From positions 30,961,422-31,025,421 of the forward strand of contig NC_135141.1 in NCBI RefSeq assembly GCF_051014445.1: 64,000 nucleotides of DNA, read 5' to 3'. The position numbers and the translations under genes were made by a program. Each line of letters begins with the position of its first letter. Position 1 is the first letter of the stretch. Under the pieces are notes generated by a model, which worked only from the letters and a program-made list of their open reading frames with translations, did no database searches and had not been told where the DNA came from. The stretch comes from Colletes latitarsis (taxonomy: Eukaryota > Arthropoda > Insecta > Hymenoptera > Colletidae). This document shows positions 52,987-64,000 of the stretch, in pieces.

Positions 52987-53189
52987 TGGCTTTCTGCGAG
53001 AGAAACGAGAGATTTGGTCGGATCTTTCGTCTCAGAATATACATCGACACGAGCTTTCGTCGGTAGATTTCACGAGAAATTTAAATAACGCTTTTCTCCA
53101 TAAACACTGCATTCGATTATCCAAACATTTTACAGTATTTGCATTTTGTTAGAGTCAAAATGGCCTACCAAATATGTTATGTATATTTA

Positions 53190-53217
53190 CAGTGGCGGAC
53201 AAGAGTTTAAAGCGACC
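53190..53217 (+). repeat. Tc1-like terminal sequence (single end)
   Basis: CAGTGGCGGACAAGAGTT follows a TA dinucleotide and continues aaagcgacc. Tc1-family elements commonly begin CAGT after a TA target, with a GGCGGACAAAAGT-like start. No matching inverted end was found within the following several hundred bases and no transposase frame is visible, so only one end seems to survive. Confidence 0.45.
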
Positions 53218-55005
53218 AATTTTTCGATAGATCAGAGTATCTAACTATATTATATTTGCTATCTGCGATCGAACTAACTTTGCGTTGAACTGTGGGACGA
53301 TAACGACGAATCACAGGGGATGTTCTGCTTCGAATTAATCCCTTAACGTACGATTTAATGCAATTTTTATTTATTAACGAGAATAAACACTTCAGTACAA
53401 ACGTTATCGCGTAGAAAATTAAAAGAAAAAATAAATTAATTTACAATACGTTGCAAGGATAATTTTAGACTTTCAATTATATCAGTTTCGGTGTGTAAAA
53501 AATTTCCAGCCAACCATAAATTAGCGAGCGCATATTTTAAAAATTGGTCAAATCAGTGCCCAGTAAGGTAGTCTTAGGGCTTCGAGATTTATTTTAAATT
53601 AATACGCAACGTTTCGAAACGATTGTTTGTTCGCGAGCGTCCGAGGAAGCATGGACTTGACCCGAATAATGAGAAATGTTTATAAATAGAGGCGGATCGA
53701 TGGCCCTTGGGTTCCTCCGGAAAGTCGGTCAAGTTGTCGTCGAAAATTGACGCTGATTACAAATTGTAATCCCGGAGTCTTGCTCGTTCCGCTCCGGGCG
53801 CGGACGCGAATGAAAATTCGCCCCTTTGTTCCGCGATTTTCGTTCCCCCGGTTGCCTTCCCTTGTTTCCCGGGCGACGACTTTCTTCGCGCTTTTCCGCA
53901 CGGAAGAATTAACGTGGCCTTTCTTGCCCCCGGGGGCAAATTACATCCCCGGAATTCGTAATCTCGGTTCTCGCGTGATTCGAGAACAAAGCTCCGTCCG
54001 TTATGCCGGATTGCGAATGGCCACGGGGACGGGACCGATCCGTCAAACTTGACTCCTTTATTTCTACTTGACCCTTTCAAACCTGGATTTCACAGATTTT
54101 AGACACGTATTTTTTCTCTCGGTTTCCCATCCACTCGTAAAGGGCGAGCAAACTTTAAAAAATTATCGAACATTTTTCCCCGCCCTCGATATTTTCTGGC
54201 TGGGTAAACCAAAACCAGTGGAAAGTACTCTGTTTCATATTTTCTCGCGCATAACAAACGCCTCGGTTGCTCTACAATTTTCGATTCTCTGTAGTTTTCA
54301 ACCGTTCGGAGGAAAATTCGAAGCGAAATAAATAACAACCCCTATGGGTTACTCGCTGATAAGACTGATCACAAATTTCTCCCTTTCCCTTAATTTTGAA
54401 CGTCGAAACAGGGTAAGCCCTTTGTTTGCTACTTTGTTGGCGAGAAACTCAAAGTCGAGTGTTCTCTATCCTCTGTTTTGGAGGTCTTTTAATTCCCCCC
54501 TGCAAAGCTCTAGCGTTCGACGGTTTATTAGCAGCGTGTTGCAGTAAAGTTCTCGATCGAAAGTCCCCGGCTGGTGTCTTTTTTCGTTCTCGAGGAAGTT
54601 CCCGGGAACATTTTCGCGTTGTTAGAAAATTAGATACTCGAGGCGACGCTCGCGAGATCGCGTTCTTTAATAAGATTGCACGACGAGCAGAGCTCATCGT
54701 TTGCATATTATTAACTTCGCTGGCGGCGCCTCTTCTCTTTCGATGGAATATTTTCTCCCAGTATTTCGCCAGACTCTTGTTTCTTAAATATTTCTTTATC
54801 ATTTTTCGAACATTCGCGTCGAAATCGATCGAGAACTTTAATCTCGGGCCCTGGAATGTCGAATTTTCCGAAAAGAATTATTTAATACTTCTTTCAGCGT
54901 TTGATTTATTTATTTTCACCATCAGAAGCATCAATCACGAGTCAATTATGCAAGACGAATATTGATCACGGTACGGTTTGGAGTGAATAATAAAAAGTAA
55001 TTATT

Positions 55006-55043
55006 CACACTAGAACTACCGAAAATGGTCAAAATGACCGGGT
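55006..55043 (+). repeat. possible piggyBac-like or other transposon end
   Basis: The sequence cactagaactaccgaaaatg is followed by ggtcaaaatgacc, a short inverted repeat (GGTCA and TGACC around AAA). Similar words occur at 21137 and, in inverted form, near 56590 (gggtcattttgac). Such ends resemble what I know of insect piggyBac-type non-autonomous elements, but there is no TTAA on the outside here and no transposase, so the class is uncertain. Confidence 0.25.
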
Positions 55044-56544
55044 CTTTGCATAAGAAAATAAACATTTATTTTCATTGCATTGTATATTCCTTCGGTACAA
55101 GTAAATATATTAGTCGAGTCAAGAAACCTGAAAACTTTGTGGGCTTAATATCGCGTCAGACTCATTGGATTATTATTTAACGCAATTTCGAGCGTTATTG
55201 TACGAATTTCAACTATTTATCAAGGCTGTCGCGAACAAGGGAACCTTATCCCAAAGCCCACCGCGTAGACAGTAGTATAAACCGAGTTTTCAGAGCGGAG
55301 CCAGTGATGTAGGTCAGCGCATAGTCCGTCGAGTCGGAAATGGAGGAGGACGATACGATGTCAGACAAGTGGTTGCTCTAACTTTCGAGGATCGACGATA
55401 AGAATTTCATTCCCTCGTCCGCATTCGCGATCAAAATTTCGACCCCTCCGCGAAATCGAACACCCCTTTCAAATTTTCCCTCGGCATTCTTACTTGAAAT
55501 TTTCGTCGACACACGCGGGCGGAAACTTTTGAACGATCTATACCTTTAGGTCGTTAGCCAAGTTAAGGAGTCCTCCCCCCCCGATTTCCCGTTCAAGTTC
55601 ATGGAATATTAATCATCCCTAGGGACCAGAATCCCGAAAAGTTTGCCCGCGTCCTAGCTCACGCAATATTGAAATCTCGATGACGCGTTCTCGACGATAA
55701 TTTCGATACTAGGTCATTTTAAACTCGAGATTCAACGGAATGGTTAAAAGAAGAAATTTCAAAATCCTGTATCATCATCGTCATTTTTATAGAAAGCGAA
55801 ACAGAACTCGCTGGAATCTTTCCTCTGCATTTTTATTTAGAGTCCTCGCGAATCTTACTTTGAAAAACGTAGGCAGTTTCACGCGTAATATTGAAAATAG
55901 TCGCATTCAAATGAGTCCAGAGGAAGGACACGCGCATGAATAAATTCAGGCGTCATTGAGGGTGTGTTCGAAGTCGACCATGAAGGTTTATCAAGCAACC
56001 GCTATCGGGGCTCATCATCTTTTATTCAAAATCGACTTTGCTCCTCACCATTCAGCCTCGAACCCACCCTCCGATAAATCGAACGTTACTCTGTTTCCGG
56101 TCACGCGCGTATCGCGAAGGATCGAGGAATGCTTTTAAGAGGCGTGTTCGAACAGAGATCCTTGCCTCGAAATAAGATTAGCCTTTTTACGCTAGACCTG
56201 TCCCGTTTCCCACCGGAACCGCCGTGTACGTAAATTTGACGAGGACCGAACCGTAGAACAAATGGAAGGGCGAGAGCAAATGGATCCCCCAGGTGCGGTC
56301 GTCGTTCGTCCTTGGTGCCTCCCAGTGATCCTTGAACGGATCGTTAGGTGCAAAACTCGCTTAAACTGGTCCGGAAATTATTCTTCCTCGATTTTTTCCT
56401 CGACGATTGCTCCAATTATAGTCCAGTGAAGGCTTTTAAACTTCTCAAAGAAAAAGTAGTTCGTTCCTAGGTTTCAAAACGCCTCCTAAAATTTTAATTT
56501 TATCTTTAATAAGCGTTTATTCGTTCCCTTATAGAAAATTAATT

Positions 56545-56600
56545 CGAGTAAATGTTTTACAAGTTTTATTGGAAATTACGAATGGGTCATTTTGACTGGT
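56545..56600 (+). repeat. short dispersed repeat with GGGTCATTTTGAC word
   Basis: It contains ttttattggaaattacgaat followed by gggtcattttgac. The first part matches 21180-21205, and the GTCA-TTT-TGAC part is the inverse of the word at 55026. Probably a piece of the same old repeat family; the limits are unclear. Confidence 0.35.
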
Positions 56601-58949
56601 TTTTTTTCACTCAGAGCCATTTTTCCTCGACAATGTGATATTAAAATTTGAGTTGAAATATTCCATAATTGTCGACGGTTTTTGGCGATCGATGCAAAGG
56701 GAGGTCCAGTGTCTTGAGTCCCGTGCCGAAATTCGTCGTTTAAGCGAGGGATTACCGTACTCGGACAGAAAGCAATCGCCGTTACGATGGGGAGGGATTG
56801 ATTCTATTTGGTGGGTCTTTGTCGTTGTTTCGTCGACTCGTACAAACCGTTCCCCCGCGGCCACTCTCGAGAATCGACTTTTTTCTTCTTTCGGGAACAG
56901 GAATTGCTCCAGTTGATCCTCGTTCGGGAACCTCCGTCGTACCTATCGCCAGCATCCTGTTTTGAACTCCAGACCATGCAAAACTAGACGATAGAAAACA
57001 GGAAAAGCTCCCCTGCGAGTCGATATATCGCGATTTACGCGAGCATCCCGCGATCCGAACAGCTTCTTATTTCTCATTTCCTTCGATACGTGAAACAAAC
57101 GATCCAATAACACTGTGACCGCGTTCGTATTCGATGGTGGAGTGTCGTTCGAAAGCGTAATACGCCCCTCTGACCGTTTGGTTCGATTTCCACCGCGATT
57201 TATGAATATTTATTTACGGATTTGGGAAGAGATCAAAGTCGATGCTATTTAATTTAACGAACTTCCATTCTTCGTACGCTGCTTCTCGTGATTCGGAATG
57301 GATCGTTGCTATTGTTCCGTCACAGTCGGCGAGCGATTTTCTTGCAGATATCCGTGCAAATGGCGACCTTTAGATCGATTCTTTTCATCCGTTTAAACGG
57401 AGAATTTTCGTTTAATTTCTCTGGATTAAAATGGAATTGATTGCTACTGTGAATCGAAGGTACTCGAATAAAGATATATTACGCGTTTAATGATTATTAT
57501 TTCACATTTTTAACTTCATGGAATCTTCGATTTATTTTAACGAAAGAAGAGAGAGGAATTACTCGAAATGAAATCAAAGGAATTTCAGTGAAAGGGGACA
57601 GGAGAGGAATTCTTATTTTTGCATAAGCTCCCGAGAAAGTCCGCATTGCTTATTGGAAGACGAAGCAAAGAAATGAAATCACGATGCTGAAAAGCATCCC
57701 CTCCCGTGATCTTAAGATCTTAAAATCCGGGAATCCCTTCAGTCGTCTCCATCAGCGGTGGGGAAAAAAAATTCCATTGTTCGCGAGGATTCCGATGCTC
57801 TTTCTTTCCGTCCATTTGCTATGCGTTTGCATATTCAATCTAGATCCAGGGGACGACGGAGAACGACGCGCGATCGAGGAACAAAAACGCGACGGTGATT
57901 TTCATTTCGTTGTTCATGCGAAGCCAGCATTCTGACAAATCGGTCTTTTTTAACTAATACCATTGTCCGAACCGTTCCATTCCGTGAAAGCTACGAGCCT
58001 CTCAAGTAGAAAAATTTAAATACAACTTTCGTTTCGTCAAGGAAAATTCCAGGCAAAATTAACGATCGTTCGATTTTTACAATTGTTATCGCGTGCACGT
58101 AAATTCTCTGAACCGACGTGGATGGAAACTCCAAACAGAAAATAAATCAAATATTATAAAAACGTTATAGAATGGTATCCAGGTTTTACTGGGTGGGGGT
58201 TGAGAGACACGGAAAAAAGAAGGGTGTTTGAGATAAAATCGTCGAATTTGGAAGGGCGATAAATTAATTTTAGATACGTAATTGACTCTGTTTCCTAGTG
58301 GTATTGTGTGGCGTGGGTGATCGATCCGGAAACGAAGACGCGACACAATATTCCAGGTGCAACGAGGTTACCGGTACAATCGCGGCGTCCTGAAACGAAA
58401 GGATTATTGGCGCTCGGTTTTCCCGCTCCGTCATAAAGGAGTCGTGGGGGTGGAAAAAGGACGTCTCTCTTCCCGCCTCTCTCGTGGCTGGAATCTCGAA
58501 AGCGCGGGATTATTGGCTATCGCCCGCGTCCTCTTCACGACAATGCTACGTCCGAGCTTCCATGGAATCCCGCAGGATAGAATATTGGCTATCTTTTTTC
58601 GTCATCTGCGGGGACAATACGCGTTACGAGCCACAGAATTTCGTTTCCTCTTCTTTCCACCAGGAAGATAACGCCGCCGGGTAGGGCTTTTCTTTCGTTC
58701 AGCCGCTATGAACTGTCGCGATTTCTTCTGGCGCATCGAAATAACGACTCGACGCATAATTCATCGCGTTTTATCGAGAACCGTGCTTACGCAAAACGCG
58801 GCTACGCGGAAAGATTTATGGCGCGACGCTTCCGTTTCAAACGGTATTATATCGTCTAATTATTTATCGGCGTACGCCACTCGCTACGAGAACGAATACT
58901 CGTGCATTTTCTCCTTCTGGATACAAGTTTGATACTTTTTCAATTCGAA

Positions 58950-59935
58950 CTAAATATTCTCCATATAGTGTGTAATTTGTGTTTTTCTGACATGCACTAG
59001 TCGATGATACAGTAATTTCTTTGGTCAAATAGTCTCCGAACGAGTTGACTTTCAGTAAATGTTTCCTTGCAAACGAAGAATCGAATAAAAACAAAATATT
59101 GGAAGAAAATATTCTCGATATAATGTGCAATTAATAACGATTTCGTTTGAGCTTTTCTTGCATGCACTAGTCGATGATACAGTAATTTCTTTGGTCAAAT
59201 AGTCTCCGAACGAGTTGACTTTCAGTAAATGTTTCCTTGCAAACGAGGAATCGAATAAAAACAAAATATTGGAAGAAAATATTCTCGATATAATGTGCAA
59301 TTAATAACGATTTCGTTTGAGCTTTTCTTGCATGCACTGGTCGATGATACAGTAATTTCTTTGGTCAAATAGTCTCCGAACGAGTCGACTTTCAGTAAAT
59401 GTTTCCTTGCAAACGAGGAATCGAATAAAAACAAAATATTGGAAGAAAATATTCTCGATATAATGTGCAATTAATAACGATTTCGTTCGAGCCTTTCTTG
59501 CATGCACTGATCGATGATACTGTAATTTCTTTGGTCAAATAGTCTCCGAACGAGTTGACTTTCAGTAAATGTTTCCTTGCAAACGAGGAATCGAATAAAA
59601 ATAAAATATTGGAAGAAAATATTCTCGATATAATGTGCAATTAATAACGATTTCGTTCGAGCCTTTCTTGCATGCACTGATCGATGATACTGTAATTTCT
59701 TTGGTCCAATAGTCTCTGAACGAGTTGACTTTCAATAAATGTTTTCTTGCAAACGAAGAATCGAATAAAAACAAAATATTCTCAATATAGTGAGCACAAT
59801 CAATAACGATTACATTTGATTATTTTTTGCATGCATTGTTCGACGATACAGTAATTTCTTTGGTCGAATAGTCCCTCTTTGACTTTCAATAAATGTTTTC
59901 TTGCAAACGAAGAATCGAATACAAATTTTTCGAAA
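58950..59935. repeat. 170-bp tandem satellite, about six units
   Basis: The word gactttca[g/a]taaatgtt recurs with its ttca at 59051, 59221, 59391, 59561 and 59731 (spacing exactly 170 bp), then at 59885 (spacing 154 bp). The middle units are nearly identical; the first and last are more diverged, and the last is shortened. Each unit contains tgcatgcact, gatgatacagtaatttcttt and aaaatattctcgatataatg. Repeated frames of about 82 codons on the minus strand arise only because each monomer is open. A 170-bp unit is not a multiple of three, so the frame shifts between units and no long repeat protein is encoded. Monomer size and structure are typical of a small satellite block. Confidence 0.95.
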
Positions 59936-60714
59936 AGGAATACATTTTGTTGATCGTAACGCAAGAATAGATCGCGGAAGGTGAATTTATATTTCGCGAA
60001 AAGGCATTGACTTTGTGATCCTTGACAAACAAAGAGTTATTATTTCCCTTTTGTCAGAGTCTAGTGAAAGATGGGCATCGTCGTCGTTTTTATTCTCGTG
60101 AAAACCGTCAGAAATCAAGACCCTCGAACGAGCCTGTCCCCTGGGAATCAATTTATGGACGCGTCAGGTCAATTGTCAGCCTCGAATAGAGAAGAACGCT
60201 GCTCGCTTTGAACATTCATTGTTACATTAGATCGGCGAATTTTCCAATTTTCCACGAGGAGAGACAACATAGAGTCGCTGAAAATAAAGGTCCATTTGCA
60301 CATTTATCGATATTGCTCGCATGTTTGGAGATTCGAGAATAAATCGTAGGAAAAATGTTCGTCCACGGTTCTTCGTTAACATTTATATTAAATTAGACGT
60401 GGGTTGGGTCGAGTCGCCGGGATACGAGCTCGTGGAACACGACGATCCTCAGGAATAATCCTGATTACGCGGAGAGCACCGCGAGAGCCCGAGGAAGAGT
60501 AAAAGCATCGGGAAACGAAAAGATCGCTTCAGAATTCAGAACCTGTTCCCTCGACTCTGCGAAAGCATCCGGCGGAATTAGGGATTCCAAGTTGGATTAG
60601 GAAGAAGGTGGAATCCGGTTGACTTCCACTCATTTCCCCCTTTTTTTTTTTTACTTTCTCCTTTCTTTTCTGCTTCCGTTTCTCCTATCAGCAGGATCTC
60701 CCCCGGCCCTAGCG

Positions 60715-60883
60715 TCATCCGGATTTGTCCCTCGATGCAGATCCTCCGCCGGAAGGAAGTAACACGTTGTCTCTCCAGAAGATTATGAGAGTATCCTGCT
60801 CGTCTTGGGATCCGGGGTAAAAGTCCACGGATTTGCAGACACCCGTGACGGAATCACGCCGAGATAGGCACCTCTCCCGAGCA
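60715..60883 (-). CDS. weak candidate terminal exon with two cysteines
   Basis: On the minus strand the acceptor-like gattccctccag is followed by an open frame containing RCLSRRDSVTGVCKSVDFYP and DTLIIFWRDNVLLPSGGG, ending at a TGA at 60715-60717. The spacing C-x10-C followed by an acidic stretch is faintly like small disulfide domains such as clip domains, but the number of cysteines is too low to assign one. A frame starting at an ATG at 60897 is also open. No family is recognised and no upstream exon is visible. Confidence 0.18.
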
Positions 60884-63788
60884 CTGGAGGGAATCATTAC
60901 GCCGTACAGCGCCGTGGAACGCGTGTCAGGAAACGTGGAAATTAATTAAACGATTTAAATTGGACATGTTAATTTCGCGAACGAGGCCCCACGCGAAGAG
61001 ACACGGATTAAATTTTATTTTAAGGCGATTCGTTGTTTTAACGTTCCGTTGTACTTTGAAGCAATAATCTTGGGCAAACATTGATCCACGTTTCCTCGAG
61101 CAGCCCATCAAACGTCCGTCCAAGCATCAGCGATGAGTTCATTAACAAATCCCCAGGATGTAACTCACACACCCACTCCGTTGCATCTTCTCCGTCCAAT
61201 TCCGCCATATTTGTGTTCGAATAGTTTCGAAGCTAGTAGAACCGATTCCATCGAAATGTGTTTACAATCACGGGTTCGTGTCTCGCGACTGATCTGGCTT
61301 ACTACTTCGTAAACAGCGTTACACAACGCTCTATAAACTTACGTTTCGCGTTGAAATTCTGCTCCGTGGACGATACGCAAACAGACGTAGTCGGATGCAA
61401 TTATATAAATGGACTCTGATGTCAGAATTCCCCCCCCAAAAAGGGTAATTCTAGATGGAAAGGCGAGTGGAGAACGTAGAATAAAATTCTGTTGTATTAT
61501 GTTTCGATGTTGTTCTCAACCGCAATTTTCTCGCGCGGATTCGCAATTTCGACTTCTCTCGTATCATCAAAGAAGCACTCCGTCGACGTTCTTCCATTCG
61601 AGCAATCGAGGCTCGCGTAACGTAACTTCTCCTGCAATTAGGGAGGGCGTAATTGTTTTCCGATACATCGGTGCAACGACGCGGCTAAATTCTTCGTCGC
61701 TGGCAATTTCTCCAAAGAAACTGCGCGAAACGTCGGTCTTCGTCTCGCCCAAGTGACTCGTAGTTCCGTAAAATTCGAGGGAGCAAATTATGGGACTACT
61801 TGCGACGCTGTGGAGATCATCTTCGAGTTCCGGTTGTTTTCTCGAAACGATACTCTCCACCGAGCGGAACGTTCTGGACTCGATTCTGGAAAAATTGGAA
61901 AATTTTTATCGTTTAAACTGGCCCCCCAGGAGCTTGGAATTATTTTATTCCCCAAAATTGAATCGAAACTTTGTTATTCATATTGCCTCTGAAAAGAGAT
62001 AAGTAGAAATCGAAAGCGAAGAATTGTAATAATTTAACGAACATTCCTGTAAAAACCGTGAACCGTTAGCTACGTGGAAACGTAACTCGATGGCGGCCAC
62101 CTCCAATTAATGGTTGCCCTTTGAAGCTCTCGACGCTCCGTGAAGGGAACGAATGCTCGTTAAAAAATCACCGTTCGCGCAAATTGATCGGTAATTGGAA
62201 AAAATTTATTTTATAACGATGTCGCGCCTCTGTGGAGGATTCTTCTCTGCAAACAGCGATGGGTTCCACTGTGCTTTCGCGTTAAAGTTTAAATAAACGT
62301 CCAAAATTGGCGGCCTGAAGTCCCAATTATTACATAGAAACCTTGTTCGTTTCGTCGAGTCAAGTTGGAGGGGATGCTGAGCAACAAGTAAGAATTATTA
62401 CGAAGGATGTTAGTTCATACAGCGCGTGGTACTATCCATTTATCGTACCTTGACAAGATAGAAATATACGAAAAATATAAAATTTCAATCGAAAGTTATA
62501 ATATATGATTTTCGTAATGAAATGCTTTTTTCTTTTAAGTAATCCTGAAAATCTGAGGCTCGATGAGGGCTGGAATTAATTGCGAAAGAATATTCATAAT
62601 TTCGAGAAGAAGACGATATTTCGATGGGCGAAACGTGTTGTACGCGGTGCAAGGGGACACGATCCCTGGAGAAGACGCCAGGTCGCGTAGCTAATTAACA
62701 GCCAAACCGTGGTACTACATCCTTGCAAATATATCCTTGGAAATCAGTCCGTCCCGTTCCCATAGCCGTGTGCTCGATTCTCTCTTTCCACGGGACGTCG
62801 CGATGCCTCGAAGTCGTCGTCGACCGCCGCGAGTGGTTGCACGATAGTAAATTCGTACTAATTGAATCGTGCGGCGCAAAGCCAGGCGTGCCTCCTAATA
62901 AGAGTTGCAAATACATAAGCATCCAACCTCGATAGTAACCGACACAGGCCGTGGGGAGGAGTATAATTCGTGAGATTCCACCGTGGAAATTCCATACCGT
63001 GGATCGATCTGCCCGTAGAATCGCGAAAGGACGCAAACCTCTCGTCCTCTCTTTGCTAACCCGTTAATTCGCCTGTATTCCAGTGGCGATCCGCTTCATC
63101 GGTTTTCGTTTCATTTCGCTAGACGAGACCACGGTTGCTAAACAGTCCGATGGAATTAGCTAGCATTCCCGGCAAGTATTCCCCCGAAACTCTCCCACGA
63201 ATGTCGCAAATGGGCCAACAACGTATCCACGTATTCGTTTTACTGTCATTTCCTGTTATTTTTCAATTTTCGGGGAAGAGCCCCTTTATCAAAGCCAGCC
63301 ATTTCATTTATGACTCTCGTATCGCAACAAAATGGGAAAAAGTTTCACGAATAAAATTTCGTTCGATATCGAAGCGTTCCGTGCACGTGAAAAAAAAAAT
63401 GGCGATTGTTTCTCAACACGTTTCATCGATGCAACCACGTTGTTCCAGCGTTACAAATTCCCACCCTCGGATTCTCTGATATTCCCCGGCGAAAGAGCGC
63501 CGCGCTGAGCACACGATCGAGCCGCCGTTAATAGTAAAAGGTGTTTGCTATCGCGCCTTTTAAGGACCGCGGGGCTTGGGAACAAAAATCAGGGGCGTCG
63601 TTACGCGTAACGAGAATCGATTCGCCCCCGGTTCACTCGACGTCGTCGTTCCTTTTAAGGAATCGCGAAGTTAAACGTCGAAACGACAGGGGGGATCGAG
63701 AGCAGTTCGTCGAACGTCGCCGATCGACCTTATCGCTTTCCGATAACAGGGGGCACAGGCGTTGTTCGACATTAACAATTCAATTCCA

Positions 63789-63836
63789 TATTTCCCCGGA
63801 GCGACTGCCCGGCATTCGCTGCTCTCCGGGGAAATA
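63789..63836. repeat. hairpin with 13-bp perfect stem
   Basis: The arms TATTTCCCCGGAG and CTCCGGGGAAATA are exact reverse complements, separated by 22 bases. Neither base next to the stem pairs further. If transcribed, this gives a GC-rich stem-loop, shorter than a usual microRNA precursor. It may equally be chance. Confidence 0.8.
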
Positions 63837-64000
63837 CGTTGTTAGTTAATGCAGCCTGGACCCGGGCCACGTGTAACCCCGTTCAGGCGTTGTTCTCATT
63901 ATTGCCGACGCGACCCCTCGTAATACATCTGACATCCTTGGTATTGGTAGCAGGATGCGACTCGAACGTGACGGTTCCTCGAGACGGAGGAAACTTCGAG

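Larger units (their letters stand above)
50011..58949. other. gene-free stretch, no recognised gene
   Basis: No recognisable gene. The 179-codon frame at 54426-54965 plus overlaps a 117-codon minus frame and has no domain. Low-CpG patches at about 50030-50240 and 51410-51600 hold nothing I can name. The stretch contains G13 (51688-51700), G11 (52976-52986), C8 (55575-55582), a Tc1-like terminal sequence at 53190, a possible piggyBac-like end at 55006, and a short shared repeat word at about 56560. Confidence 0.55.
59936..64000. other. gene-free stretch, no recognised gene
   Basis: No complete gene. The stretch includes a weak candidate exon at 60715-60883 minus, T12 near 60643-60652, a hairpin at 63789-63836, and the palindrome CGTTACGCGTAACG at 63599-63612 that also occurs at 1043-1056. 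Frames at 61409-61860 and 62695-63036 oppose each other across strands without domains. Confidence 0.55.

Noticed and set aside
54426..54965. 179-codon plus frame with a hydrophobic stretch
   Set aside because: Opposed by a 117-codon minus frame; no recognisable motif; hydrophobicity follows from T-rich DNA.
59052..59774. Repeated frames of about 82 codons beginning MHIISRIFSSNILF
   Set aside because: They are the open minus strand of the 170-bp satellite; the period is not divisible by three, so each unit changes frame.

Overview
The window looks like non-coding DNA from an arthropod nuclear genome. Base composition is moderate, and CpG-containing words (tcg, cga, cgcg) are frequent rather than depleted. 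No reading frame reaches 190 codons, and there are no compact operon-like genes. Homopolymer tracts, simple repeats and decayed transposon pieces are scattered throughout. Abundant CpG together with this repeat content fits Hymenoptera such as bees or wasps, but that is an inference from composition; no recognised gene fixes the species. I found no complete protein-coding gene, tRNA, rRNA or CRISPR array. The window is best read as intergenic or long-intron sequence.

The clearest structures are repeats. (1) Family R1 has two copies in opposite orientation about 29 kb apart (about 10420-11375 and 40495-41268). Each is built from tandem subunits spaced exactly 212 bp plus a shared unique tail. 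(2) Family B has three copies (about 16968-17460, 43684-44620 and 49695-50010) sharing a core of about 0.5 kb. Two of them show inverted terminal sequences beginning TATACAGGGTG, and the first is a single, circularly permuted core unit. (3) A local satellite with an almost perfect 170-bp period lies at about 58950-59935. (4) Transposon protein relics are a Jockey-like non-LTR retrotransposon fragment (about 30880-31205, minus) and the helix-turn-helix part of a Tc1-like transposase (about 32763-32937, minus). A Tc1-like terminal sequence lies at about 53190, and a possible piggyBac-like end at about 55006.

A few short reading frames look more protein-like than the background and have plausible splice sites: 4032-4180 minus, 28877-29242 plus, 49039-49220 minus (next to a diverged tandem duplication) and 60715-60883 minus. 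None matches a family I recognise, so all are low-confidence candidate exons. The rest of the window, by stretch, shows short random frames, homopolymers and simple repeats only.

No new multi-gene system is visible. The observations most worth checking are the permuted, terminal-inverted-repeat family B, the inverted pair of R1 elements, the 170-bp satellite, a 22-bp perfect palindrome at 9875-9896, a 13-bp-stem hairpin at 63789-63836 and the candidate exon cluster at about 49.0-49.6 kb.
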